Source: Bryum argenteum (taxonomy: Eukaryota > Streptophyta > Bryopsida > Bryales > Bryaceae). Taken from it: 64,000 nt of DNA. The position numbers were made by a program, and so were the translations under genes. The notes under the pieces are model-generated. The model was not told the DNA's origin and did not search any database. It was given only the letters and a program-made list of their open reading frames with translations. The DNA lies in assembly GCA_037043015.1 (NCBI GenBank), contig CM073330.1, positions 12,666,512 to 12,730,511 on the forward strand, written 5' to 3'. Below are positions 35,246-46,567 of this stretch, piece after piece (the stretch's first letter is position 1; every line of letters begins with the position of its first letter).

Positions 35246-35570
35246 CCTCATGCCGGACCGGCCGAACCGCCGACCGGGCCTAGCCGTCCGAAGCCCCGGA
35301 GCGGCCGACCGCTCACGGACCGGGCCGTCCGGGTCCGACTGTCGACCGCCCGAACTCGCCGACGCCCCCGGACTGCCGACCGCCCCGGACTGCCGACCGC
35401 CCCCCCGGACCTGCCGACCGCCCCCCGGACCTGCCGACCGACCCCCGGACCGGCCGTGGGGCCATCGGGACCGTCCGATTGATCGCCCGGACCGCCCGGG
35501 CCTGGCCGACCGACCCTGACGGCCGAACCTTCGCAGGCCGGGCCTGGCGGAGCAGCCGCCAGCCGCCCCT
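35246..35570. repeat. GC-rich subterminal repeats, right end of hAT unit 1
   Basis: Repeats of CCGACCG, GGACCTGCCGACCG and similar. Frames open on both strands here are not genes. Confidence 0.75.
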
Positions 35571-38190
35571 CTAAACCCTAACCCCAAAATTTGTTGTGCC
35601 CCTTTACAAACCCTAGGCATCAACCAATGAAGATCTATCTATCTCTAAAATATTAAATTTGGGCCCTCGAAGTGGGCATTAGGACTTTATATTGCAAGAT
35701 CCACTCTCTGACCCACTTTGTAAAGTAGAGCTAAAGTTAAGGCACACTTTAAGTCCAAGTGGGCTCAACTCCAAATGGGCCCAACTTCAAATGGCCTCTA
35801 GTATAAAGTAGCCGTAAAAAGTGCCAAAACCCCTCAAAACCAACTTGTTATGAATTTCACTTCAATCCGAAAATGATGAAATTTAGTAGATTCTCTTGTG
35901 CACTAATAAATTATCATCTCGCAATCTATGAGGCTCTATGAATCAAACTTTTATGCACATGACTTACAAGAGTATGTTTTTTAGGGCATCCTCAATGGAG
36001 ACTAAATAACCGCCCTTTGTACCAAATTCTATGTTTTGAGTGATTTTGAATTAAAAAATACAATTACCAACGTAAGAAGCGCATGTAAAAAAACGTGAGA
36101 TAGATCTCAAGAAATAAGAAATGTGGATAAAATTTTATTCCCAAATTGTGTAAACTTTCCCTACAAATTTAAAGTTGTTTTATTTAAATTTGTTTTAGGT
36201 TTTTTTTAAAAAATTAGACCTAGCTGCTTAAAAGTTTCTACTTAACCGTCTCCCTTGCAACGAATTTCTTATACTAATAGGATAATTATAAACTGGTAAT
36301 TACTGTTCTTTAAGAAGATAGATAGATACAAACTCCAATTTTCATATCGAATATAACAATTGTATATAAATATAACCAAAGAACTCACGACAAAAAATAG
36401 TCTCTTCCATCTTACCCATGAGTTTATATATCCACCTAAAAGTCTTTCTATAGTCTTTTACTTTCCAATTTCTAAAAACAAATCTTATTAATAGATCAAT
36501 TATAGAAATCTAACTCTTCATGTATGTAAACCATTTATATTTAAAGTAGGATATCTATATTTACGTATATACTATGTATTAATAAATTAGAATATGTATA
36601 TTTATGTATGTACTTTATGTTTCATAGTATAATATGTATATGAAGGTATATATTATATGTAATATATATTATAATTGTATCGTATTATTGTTGAATTTAT
36701 TATAAATATAATATTTCCTGTATACATCAATACATGTATAGTATATATACTTATGTATGTACTTTTTGATTTATAGTTCTCGCACACAAAGTAGAATTGA
36801 TTTGCTTTACCTCTAAATATGTATTTAAGTAGAACCACTATTTATATAGAACTTGTTTACCTCTAAATAAAATCTTAGCATTAAATCGCTATTTATGTAG
36901 AGTGACTTTACCTCTAAATATGTTATTTTATTATTTTCATTTTAGAGGGGACCCCAGTTAAGAACCAACATCCCGGATGAGACTATAACATGTCCAATAT
37001 ATAATAAAGGAATTAGCCTACAAAGGTTTGTAAAATAATGTATTGGATATGGAAAAATAAAAATATTAGCTAGGGGAAATTAATAAATCCTAGACCATGA
37101 ACCTTATATCCTATGCTCAAGTGATTTCATCCACAATATACTCTAAATGAAAAAGCAATGGCTATTCAAATCATTCTATTCCCTAATCAATCCATCAAAG
37201 TTTCTAATATAAGAATAATCAACTTCATTTAACATAAAATAGAAGTACTATACGTGTACAAGATCAAATATGATTATAACTTTATAAGTTAATGCCGTTA
37301 TTGCCATATGTTAAAAACTTATAGGGTGCGATATTTTTATTAATTTATTTGTAACGCTTTTTACTTCTCTTAATTTATGATCACAATATAGAAAACAATA
37401 GAATCAGATATCAATTACCTTTACAAGAGGTAAATAAATAATTACTCAAATTAATACACAACGATGAAATTATTTCTAAATGCACATGAAATAATATAGA
37501 CCATAAAATGTGGACAACTTAAGGGCTAAATAGGAAGTTTAAATATTGACTAATACGGTAATACCAAAGTTATGAAAACAAAATACTCACACATGCTCAC
37601 CTACATTTAATATATACTTAGATCTCTCCAATGTTAGACATAAGTATACTCTCATCAAGGAATAGGTAAAAAGTCCGGAAAGTGATATGAGAGGATTTAG
37701 GGCCACCTCAAAGTGCACAATACGGGCCAAGCCATTAATGGGGCCAATACATGAAAACATCTCCTTGTGAGAATGGATCAATATTTGACAAAAGTTGGGA
37801 CATTCAAGAAATGAATGAAAACTCATGGCCTAAAAGCGTTCTCTTCATTCAAATTAAGAAAGAATATTTGTAAGAAATAAAATCAATGAGAAGTTGAGAA
37901 CAAATCTAAAACATGGACTCTCGCTAATAATAAGAATTGGCCCCATAACCTTCGTTTTCCTTCTAGAAAAAATGGGCACCAACTCCCAACACCTTCACTA
38001 ATGGGGGAATAGGCATGGGAGATATGTTGGCCTTGACTCCTCTTGCAAGGAGTCCCTTATTATAGAATTATTTGGAGCCTAGAGTATCTTTGTCATAAAA
38101 CATTCTTGTTTCTGACAAAGAGATCTTCCCGACATTCCCTTGTCAGAACATTCCCTACCCCGATTTAGACGCCACGTGTACGCGAGACGC
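35571..38190. other. AT-rich non-coding interior of the hAT complex
   Basis: No gene. Parts are repeated after the GC block at 38.3 kb: 35,850-35,965 resembles 38,775-38,890 (ACTTCAATC, GATGAAATTT, TTCTCTTGTG); 37,300-37,450 resembles 39,240-39,400 (ACCTTTACAAGAGGTAAATA); and 37,552-37,600 resembles 39,603-39,650 (CGGTAATACCAAAGTTATGA). Confidence 0.6.
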
Positions 38191-38269
38191 TAAATATAGA
38201 AATGCAAATATGCAATGCGGGGAAGTGAGAGAAGTTGAGGAAACGGGAGTTACGGCCTTCCGGGAGAGG

Positions 38270-38490
38270 CAAGAAGAGGAGGGGGAGGGAGGTACGCCGG
38301 CCGACCGACGGATAGCCGACCGTCGGTCGGGCGGCAGCCGATCAGGCCGCCGGCCGGCGGTCTCCGGGCGTCCCGGTCGCTCGGCCGTCCGCGGTCGCCG
38401 GGCCGGTCGGTAGGCCGGTCATGCGGTCGGTCCCATCGGTCGGCCGGGCACGAGCGGCCCGATTGACCGATCGTACATCGCCATCATCAG
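38270..38490. repeat. Isolated GC-rich CCGACCG block inside the complex
   Basis: Same repeat family as the unit ends (GGCCGACCGACGG, GGTCGGTAGGCCGGTC), ending in a poly-T run at about 38,501. Probably the remaining end of another, mostly lost hAT-derived unit. Confidence 0.65.
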
Positions 38491-40496
38491 CCGCTTCGGT
38501 TTTTTTTTTTTTTTTTTCTTAGTTTCCATTGTGTTCCTGGAATCTTTCTAAATTACATAGGATCCTTTTTAAATTTTAATCCCTCTCAGATTTCTGTTAT
38601 TAGATTTTCAGTGATTATTACACAATGAAAAAAGGAATCCTATGTTGATTTGTGAAATGCTATATATTCTTTATTCACGGATATTGGTTTAGTGGTTAGG
38701 GTTCCGGGTTTAGGGTTTAGGGTTTAGGTTTATGGTTTACTTAGAGATTTCATGATTGCAGTAGCTTTGTTATATGAATTTTTACTTCAATCTAGAAGTG
38801 ATGAAATTTCGTAAATTCTCTTGTGTACTAACATATTATGATCTCGTAGTGTATGAGGTTATGTGACTCAACTTTGGGGCACATGACCTACAACTATAAC
38901 TCTATTTCAATATTGCATGGTTGAGAATGTAAGTTGAGAATGCTCATTTTAATATAGGACCCTTATTTTGGAAATGCAACATTTGGTAAAAAATGGACAT
39001 TAGGTTTGGGGAGTCTATAATCTTAGATGCTATGTTGAATGTTGAAAATACTATCAATATATTCCTTGCAACAAACTCGTGATTTATTCCATGTCAATAA
39101 TAATAACAATGCGATGGAGAAAAGTGGCATTCTAATTGATTAAAAATATAAATCAATACTACACCATGCATACACGAATCCCTTATTTTCATTCCACACA
39201 CAATTGAGTTTCCAAAGATTTCCAACACCAATCTTTATAAGTTGATGCGATATGTTAAAAACTTTTAGAGTTGGATATTTTCGAAAATTTATTTGTCTCC
39301 CTTTTTACTTCTCTTTATTTGTGATTGCGAAATAGAAAACAATAGAGTCCTCTTTCTATTACCTTTGTAAGAGGTAAATAAATAATTATTCAAATAAATA
39401 CAATAAAAAATGGTACTAATAAATATGGAAAAAGAATATGTGCAAATTAAGTACAATGATATGTACTACATTATAAATATACTCCTACCTTAGTTCAAGG
39501 GTGTCAAACAAAAATAGCCAATAATAGAATGAGTTGTTTAGGCATAATGTTTTTTCAGTTAAGCCTATTCTTATGTCTAAATGTGGTCAATGTAAGGCCT
39601 AACACGGTAATACCAAAGTTATGAAACTAAATGGTCACACATGCTCTATAAGTCTATTACAATATTACATGTTTGAGAATGTAAATTGTGCATCTTCATT
39701 TCAATATAGGACCCTTCATTTGATAATGCGTCATTTGGTTAAAAATAGGCACTACGTTTGGGGAGTATATAATCTTAGATCCAATTGGCAAAAAAAAAAA
39801 CTTATTTTGTTCCTTTAAGTCATTTTGAAGTATTCTAATTATAATGTGAATAAGAATGAAATTAGAAAATACGAGTAATTATTATATACGGTATAAATAA
39901 AACCACGTCTATTTACATAAAACCTCATCATTGACATGGAAGACACAAATTAGGATACGATGATTCTATCATCCCTGGTTCTAAATTTGGGACGCATGTA
40001 TGTATAATGAAAATTTATATGTTATATGTTTTATACGTACACATATTTTCATGAATGCCAATAGCCTTCTATTATAGTTCATGAGAAAATATATTTTTAA
40101 GCTAATACATGTTCATTGTAAGTTTGTAACCCTTAACCTCAAATGCCCAAGGGGTGTAGACTCTAGAGCCTAGAAACACACGTTTTGCAAAGTGCAAGAG
40201 ATGAAAATAAAGGTTAGCAATCTAGATCCCAACCGTACAACATTGTAGAAGACTTGGTTTAGGTCATGTGGAGGAAATTTGGACTCCAAGACTAGAACTA
40301 TTAAAAAAAAATTCCTTTCTTTGTGGGCCATGGGAAAGCATGCCTCATGTTTGAAAAAATCAAAAAACAAGACTTGGTTCTCCATCGGCGTTCATTTTCT
40401 TCTCCCTATGGAAACCCAACAATTGTGTAATAAAAAAATAAAAAAAAAGAAAAGAAAAAAAAAAAAGGAAAAAAGGAAAAAAACAAACAACAAAGC
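38491..40496. other. AT-rich non-coding interior of the hAT complex
   Basis: No gene. Holds the second copies of the direct repeats described for 35,571-38,190, a short telomere-like run, and an A-rich tract at 40,434-40,490 just before the next GC-rich block. Confidence 0.55.
38706..38729 (+). repeat. Short telomere-like TTTAGGG run
   Basis: About three units of the plant telomere repeat (GGGTTTAGGGTTTAGG). Too short to imply a chromosome end. Confidence 0.6.
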
Positions 40497-40804
40497 CACC
40501 CCGACCGGACGGACGGGACGGCCGACCAGATCGGACGGCCGGCGACCGCATCGGACGGCCAACGACGCCCTCGCGACCCGTCGGACGGCGGCCGTCGGAT
40601 CCGTCGGCGCGACGGATCGGTCGGCGCGATGGCCCGGCCGATCCGGCGGCGCGACGGATCTGTCGACCCGACGGGCGGCTGCATCGGTCGCCAATGCGGC
40701 CATCGGATTGGCCGACGATCTGGCCGACCGATGGCGGAATCGACCATGCCGCCGACGGAGATCGGACGGCCGGGAACGGGCGAATGCCGACCAGCCGCGA
40801 TCGG
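40497..40804. repeat. GC-rich subterminal repeats, left end of hAT unit 2
   Basis: Repeats of GACCGGACGG, CGGACGGCC and GGCGCGACGGATC. No terminal CAGGGTTGTCA was found before it, so the outer left end of this unit is lost. Confidence 0.7.
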
Positions 40805-40812
40805 TATAAATA
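40805..40812 (+). promoter_or_regulatory. TATA box facing into hAT unit 2 from the left
   Basis: TATAAATA in CGGTATAAATAGCCGACC, within the GC-rich end, about 140 bases before the ATG at 40,952. Confidence 0.65.
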
Positions 40813-41468
40813 GCCGACCGGGCTCTCATTTCTTCTCACTCGTGTGTGCCCCACAGTCGCTGTGGTTTTCCATGTCGATTGCGCTCCTCGAGTCCCCTCT
40901 TGATAATCGACGCCATTTTTTTGCGGTTTTTTTTTCTTGTGGGTGAACAATATGCCGAGGGAACGACGTACTAGTGCACCCAAGGGCAAGGCCCCGGAGA
41001 TGGATTGGGAAACAAATCGACGATCCAAATTGTGTTGCGAAGATGGATGTGAAGATGAACCGGCGAGAATTTGGAATTGCACCATGTGCAAGCGATATGT
41101 GAAGATGAAACACCTCATGAAGTTATGGCCAAGAAATCAAGCGATTATATCGGGGCCACGACGCGAAGGACTAGTCGTGATTCTGCAAGTCAACATTTCA
41201 CACTTCGTTATCATGAAGTGACCATTGCCGTTAGAGTACGGAATACTAGGCCGAAATCATGTTATATTCCAACATGGCTATGGTTTGGGCGTAAATCGTT
41301 CTACATAAGAACGTGGATTGGAGGAACGTAATGAGGTTTGAATGTTGCCGGGTGGATCGGAGCCATGATTTCATACCAACTAGTTGGCTTGGACCCAGTG
41401 ATTGTATGCCCCTTTGGTCAAATCGGACATATACGGAGATGTCGGAAGTTCAAGATGAAGAAAGTACA

Positions 41469-41648
41469 CCTCCAAGGAGATATGGAGGTCAAACACGAAT
41501 TTCTCAAGATACACCTCCGAGGGGATACGAGGGTCAAACACAACATCAACAAGACACACCTCCGAGGGGATACGAATGTCAATCTGAACATCAACAACAT
41601 ACACCTCCGAGGGGATATGGGGGTCACACCGCAGATAATTATAATCGC
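41469..41648 (+). repeat. 45-bp coding minisatellite, four units
   Basis: Units begin CCTCCRAGGGGATAYG at 41469, 41514, 41559 and 41604. The 45-bp period keeps the frame and encodes a 15-residue repeat. Confidence 0.85.
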
Positions 41649-41751
41649 AGCAATAACAGAGGTATGGTACCAATATCTTTTGGCATAGAAGTGGTGGGTA
41701 TTATCCCGGTAGCAATATATACGGTCCAGGAACCACTACTCCTGAGACATA

Positions 41752-42190
41752 TAGGCCAGAGCATCCAAGGGATACGTACCAATCCAGAGGCCAACACGAT
41801 ACAAGTCCGAATGCTGGAGGAAGATATATGCCAACATATCCTCGGGATACATACAAGTCAGGAGGCCGATACGGTGGAATGAGTGCTCCGGAGAGCTATA
41901 CGCCAACATATCCTCGGGAATTTAACGATATTCCCGGCCAATATGGTAGAGGGACCAGTAGTCCAGAGTACCATATCCCAACACATCCAAGGGACACATA
42001 CGAGTCTCGAGGCCAGTATGGGAGAGGACCTAACATTCGAGAAAGGTACCCCACAACGTATCCTACTGGATCATACGATGCTCACAACCAATACGGTAGA
42101 AGACCTGAGGTTCCAGATAGCTTTAGACCAACGTATCCAAGAGATACGCATGATCATCACGGCGAGTACAGAGAGAGCTATTACCAATCC
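41752..42190 (+). repeat. 75-bp coding minisatellite, five to six units
   Basis: Units begin CCAACATATCCTCGGGA or variants; lengths are 72, 75, 75 and 75 bp for the four clearest units. All are multiples of three, so the 25-residue repeat was kept in frame while units diverged. This suggests past selection for protein. Confidence 0.8.
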
Positions 42191-42530
42191 CGAGTACCGT
42201 ACTCCAAGTCAAGCAAGAGATGAATACGAGCCCAGTTGGAATTACCGGACAAGGATCGTGAAGAGCATATCACTCAAGATCCATATCCGGTATGGCCAAC
42301 ATGCATATGGGAGTAACAACACTCCCCGCCACCATTCCGAACTCGTGAAGAAGAAGATGCGAGTTTGAAAGACAACTATGAGAGGCAACAATTCAAAGTC
42401 AAGCGGAGTACATCCGCAAGCTTGAAAATGATCGTATTTACTGACGAGCGGCGCTTGTATGATGCTTATTTGCGGGGGCGGTACTCGGACCAAGCGGGGC
42501 CAAGTGGAACACAATATGATAAGGACTAGG

Positions 42531-43526
42531 ATGCAAAGTAGTTATACATTTACATATAGGCATGTTGTAATGTCTTGTGTACGTACATGTAGTATTTGGA
42601 TGAGAACTCTATTCTCCATATGGTAGAGGTCATTTTTTAAGACCTTCTTAACCATGTTTTGTTGGTAAACGGACATCATATGAATGATATACGGAATGTA
42701 GAACCATAACCTATATTACACATTTATTTGAGTAAATATGTTATGATTCCATTTATTAACCAGTTTGTTTAAAACTTTATTTGGGATTTGCTTCGGAGGC
42801 AGTGTCTCCACGGTGCAAAGGGGGAGTTGGCGATTGTTACCAACAAAATTTTGGTCATATTTTTTCCCTATATGTAATCAAGTGTAGTAAATTCATGCAA
42901 AATTTGGGAGGCTCATTCCTCTTGATTGACATTCTTACAAGTTATTTTCTAAAAGCAGGTCCGAACAATACTATAGTAAAACATGCACGTCATTACGTAT
43001 ATTTCGTATTATAAAGAACTTAGAGTGGGGTATGTGAGTGTAGGAGTTCGTGATTTTGAGGTAACTTAGTTCTAACAGATTTTCCATAATCTAGAATTTT
43101 GACAAATTAAAATATGTAATTCATAATTTACTAATACATTTTGAGCTTGTGTTGGTAATTTCGGAGAGGTCACCATTTGTAAAATTGGTAAATATTATGA
43201 CTTAAATATTTTTGGAATTTCAGTAGTGATTAAACTTATAAACATATGAGAAGAAAAATAGAAGATAAATCGCTAAATTTGAATTACCCAACCAACACTT
43301 AAAAATTGAATCAATAGGTTTTTCTGGGCTTTACCCTAAAGGCCTCATCCAAATGGTGCAAAGGGGCAAAATATTATAATAAACATAAGTATACTTGGTG
43401 GGCCAAAATTTGAAAGGCATGCAATGCATTTGAAACAAAGAGTATTGTTGCACTGAAAATAGAACAAACATACTAATTCATAAACTATAATAAAACCGAT
43501 ATGCGTAAAACAAATTCTACGTTCTC
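42531..43526. other. Spacer between convergent genes of hAT unit 2
   Basis: AT-rich; no gene recognised. It lies between the 3' ends of the repeat-protein gene (+) and the kinase-like gene (-). Confidence 0.5.
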
Positions 43527-45013
43527 CTATTCGTAATTCGTCCGAAAATGCTCACGAGGCGTAGGCCAATGAAACATATCGCTAAACCGTGAGATGATAT
43601 GGGACAACCCTCCAGCGCCGTCACGACTCTCGTTGCATACTCTATCCATGTAAAGATGGAAAGCTTGTGCAAGGTCTTCATTGGAGAATACCGAAGTATT
43701 TCGGTTTCCACGTTGCAAGCTCTCGTACGCCGTAGACATGGTCATCCCATTAATTCTTTGTGCTATACGGGCCGTGGCAAACTCCTCCGAAGCAATCGAG
43801 TATTTTGGAATAACCTGTAAATCCTCACCCGCTTTGTACAAGAACGCCACTCGTGGATCTACCCAATAACGTTTTCGCAGGGTCTCCACCATCTCCTCAC
43901 GTTTTTTTGTAAATGTATAAAGGGATTGCATTGGTTCCTGAACCGTTGTGGAGAACCCCCAATCGCATACTCCGATATACACTCGTGATTCATCGGCGGG
44001 GAAGTGGAGAAGGATATTATCTGGAGATATATCATTATGGAGGTGGTGGCTCTTGTGGACCTCGTTCATGATATGCAACAACGCCCAAGCAAGCTCTGTC
44101 CGTTTTTTACGGAATCGAATCAGTTGATGCGCCCGAATAACTTCGTCGTCAGGGTAATTCCCAAAGTTCAAATGTACAAAGACATCGTCACCATAATCCA
44201 TATCGCGGTTCAGCATCTCTCGAATAGTCCCGCCATTCCACCAAAACGCATAGCCTTGATTCTTCACTGGATGAATGGCCACAAAGCGGATCACACCCGG
44301 GTGTCCAATCCTTATCGCCATAGACTCATTCATATGCTCCAATTTTGCCAACTCCGGTCGTGTCAAGTGGTGAATGGAAGTTTTTGCGCAAAAATTCCCA
44401 AAATGGTTCAATGCCTCGCAACACCTTCAAGCGAACTTTGACAATAGTACCATACCGTCCCTTCAACCTCGTGTCGTCAACTCGTATGATTTGAGTCATA
44501 TCCGGAATGGTAACCAAATGAGTCAATCGCATGGTTTGAGTTTGTCGTCCCTCTAGCGATTGCCACCATGTTCCGAGCCTCGACGGTGTGAATTCTTTGA
44601 AAATGCCCTCATTTGGGCGGAAAAACAATCACCCCTATTCACCACGTCAACGAAATCCTCATCACCCTCCCGAAATATCCTCCCATATTTGGCTATTACA
44701 ACCTTGGGATTCCAGTGCATCCTTCACCCTATTCTCCAAAAACCACATGAACCCTCGTTTCTCTGTCCTCTGCTACCCACTTCGGATCTTTGAAGCACTT
44801 CTATCATGAGATCTCTCATTTCAATCTTGAACTTACGGATGCCCTCCTCCCGATATCTCACATATTTGCTTTCCAATGCTCAAGATCATTGGCCTCATAG
44901 AATTTGACGGTAAATTCTATCAAGAATACCTTACAAGCGTCGCCCGGGACCTCATGAGGCTCAAACTTCTCAAAGAAGTTCGCAACACCCTTCTTCTTCT
45001 TCTCCTTCGGCAT
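43527..45013 (-). pseudogene. Transposon-borne protein-kinase-like gene, broken
   Basis: Kinase fold with most catalytic motifs. The start at 45,013 gives MPKEKKKKGVANFFEKFEPH, which ends at a stop near 44,860. A frame at 44628-44326 holds the glycine-rich loop (LKGRYGTIVKVRL). The main frame, 44411-43527 (294 codons), follows with a likely beta-3 lysine in FCAKTSI (Lys10), then HLHNDISPDNILL (HRD replaced by HND; Asp127 and Asn132 kept) and VCDWGFS (DFG replaced by DWG; Asp150 kept). The frame change near 44,380 falls between the glycine loop and the lysine. The HND and DWG variants make it a divergent kinase. The source family is unknown. It is read from an inward TATA box in the right GC-rich end, opposite the repeat-protein gene. 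Inactive as it stands. Confidence 0.7.
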
Positions 45014-45227
45014 CTTGATCCCAAAAAGGAAATATGTAAAGTGTGAAGTTTTTAAAAAACTTTTCAAAAAAAAAAAAGCGAAAACTCCCCGTATAACAAG
45101 TGACTTCCTTCCTCCAAAAGACAAGGAGCCAGGTGGGACGGAATCACAAAGAATTCCCGACGGAGAAACTCCGCATCCTCTCATCGTGAGAATGGAGGAA
45201 AGAAGTGAGAAAAAGGAGGCCGGTCGG

Positions 45228-45237
45228 CCTTTTATAG
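45228..45237 (-). promoter_or_regulatory. TATA box facing into hAT unit 2 from the right
   Basis: CTATAAAAGG on the minus strand inside the GC-rich end, about 215 bases upstream of the kinase-like start at 45,013. Confidence 0.65.
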
Positions 45238-45811
45238 CGGCCGACGGCCCGCCCGGATCGGACGGCCGATCGGTCGCTGGCCGACCGACGGACGGCCCGC
45301 CGGATGGCCGACGCGGCCGACCGGCCGGCGGCCCGACCGCTGGCCGACCGCCCTCGAGCCGACCGACCGACCGCCGCCCAGCCCGACCGACCGCCCGCCG
45401 AGCCGACCGACCGCCGCCGGCCGCCGGTTTTTTAGACCGATCCGTCCGTCGGACGGCCCGACCGATCGGTCGGCCGCGCCCAGATCCGACGGCCGTCGGG
45501 CATGCGGACGGCGCCCCAATCCAACGGCCCGCAACGTTCCATCTTGATCCTACGGCCAGGATTTGTTGCGGTCGGCGTCCGTCAGATCTGACGGAGCGAC
45601 CGGGGGTCGGTCGGCCAGACCGGGGATCAAGATCTAACGGCTGAGATGCTACCAGGTGGATGATCCAACGGCCCCAGCAGTTACCAGGCACCGGGGTAAC
45701 TCCCATTTACCCCCCCGGACCATGATCCGGACTATGGTCCCGGTCGACATAGTCCGGACTACGACCGCGGACTAGGTTTACCCCGAATGTCGACCGATTT
45801 GACAACCCTGA
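45238..45811. repeat. GC-rich subterminal region and right terminus of the hAT complex
   Basis: CCGACCG repeats, then GGTAACTCCCATTTACCCC, GACTATGGTCCCGGTCGACA, GGACTAGGTTTACCCC, and the terminus TTGACAACCCTG at 45,800-45,811. The last 110 bp closely match the right end of the nested element at 54,780-54,895. Satellite follows directly. Confidence 0.85.
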
Positions 45812-46550
45812 GTTTGGCTATTCAAATTTAGATGGCAACTATGATCGAAGCGCATGATAGTTGGAAATTCCTATATATCATTGCGTTTTCAGAAAACCCA
45901 TGCCACTTTCGCGTAATGATGAAACTTGAATTTGAATGAAGAACAATTTATTCTTATTTGTTTGTTTGTAAATATTTTTTGCCTTTTGGCTATATAGATT
46001 TACAAGACAACTATGATCGAAGCGCATGATAGTTAGGTATTATTATATATCATTGCGTATTTGAGAAAAATCTATGACACTGTCGCCTATTCATGAAACT
46101 TGAATTTGAATGAAGAACAACTTGTTATTGGTGTTATTTGAAAATATTTTTTGCCTTGTGGATATTCAGATTTACAAACCAACTATGATCGAAACGCATG
46201 AACCAAATTCCGTTAAAATGCTACTATGCCATTTGCCATTCTGTCACACCAGATCTTACATATGCACTCAGATTTAATGGTGTATTCTGTAATATTACGA
46301 TTTTTTTGATAATTGATAGTTCAGAAAGCTGAGGTGAACCATTTCAGCGGCATAATGCCATTTTAATGGAATTGGGAATCATGATAGTTGAGAATTCTTA
46401 TATATCATTGCGTTTTAACAAAAATCAATGACAATATCGCCTTATCATGAAACTTGAATTTGAATGAAGAACAATTTGTCATTGATGTTATTTGTAAATA
46501 TTTTTTGCCTTTTGTCTATTTTAATTAGATGGCAACTATGATGGATGTGC
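45812..46550 (+). repeat. 172-bp satellite array, segment 3
   Basis: Three plain monomers, then a MITE-bearing monomer starting at 46188. It is cut by the chromovirus at GATGGATGTGC. Confidence 0.95.
46203..46379 (+). mobile_element. MITE, short form, satellite copy 7
   Basis: About 178 bp between CATGA repeats. It shares GAGGTGAACC with the copy at 27,846. Confidence 0.8.
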
Positions 46551-46567
46551 TGTTAGGGACATAGGCT

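Larger units (their letters stand above)
40952..42530 (+). pseudogene. Transposon-borne repeat-rich protein gene, broken
   Basis: Function not recognised. It starts MPRERRTSAPKGKAPEMDWE and soon has CKRYVKMKHLMKLWP, which matches the N-terminal region of the RING-H2 gene of unit 1. After frame changes it becomes a low-complexity, probably disordered protein: first 15-residue repeats of the type TPPRGYEGQTQHQQD (four copies), then about five 25-residue repeats of the type PTYPRDTY...GQYGRG...PE. Frames 40937-41221, 41313-41882 and 41828-42223 overlap, so at least two indels have broken the gene. Tyr, Gly, Arg and Gln-rich repeats resemble RNA-binding or phase-separating proteins, but that is only an analogy from composition. 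Confidence 0.55.
28063..45811. mobile_element. 17.7-kb complex of hAT-derived transposon units in the satellite
   Basis: The left end (TTTACCTAGGGTAAATTACC, then CCGACCG repeats) matches positions 47,934 onward of the intact-ended hAT element. The right end reads TTGACAACCCTG, matching that element's right end. The left 95 bp or so, including the terminal CAGGGTTGTCA, is missing here, together with about 90 bp of satellite monomer, so the left junction is a deletion. Inside are at least two units, each with GC-rich ends and two convergent genes (about 28,063-35,570 and 40,497-45,811), with another GC-rich block at 38,270-38,490 between them. It is unclear whether this is one giant element, several nested ones, or a recombinant. 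Confidence 0.7.

Noticed and set aside
35237..35623. 128-codon frame rich in Gly/Arg/Ser
   Set aside because: Lies wholly in the subterminal GC repeats upstream of the inward TATA box.
36400..37250. Possible organellar insertion because of very high AT content
   Set aside because: No organellar gene fragment could be recognised; AT-rich transposon body is simpler.
38706..38729. Chromosome end or fusion marked by TTTAGGG repeats
   Set aside because: Only about three units, inside a transposon complex; too short for a telomere.
40360..41118. 252-codon minus-strand frame across the left end of hAT unit 2
   Set aside because: Crosses the A-rich tract, the GC-rich repeats and the leader of a plus-strand gene; no domain seen.
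44858..45706. Long frames on both strands across the GC-rich end (282 and 209 codons)
   Set aside because: They run through CCGACCG repeats that leave several frames open at once. Only the part from 45,013 downwards on the minus strand is treated as coding.
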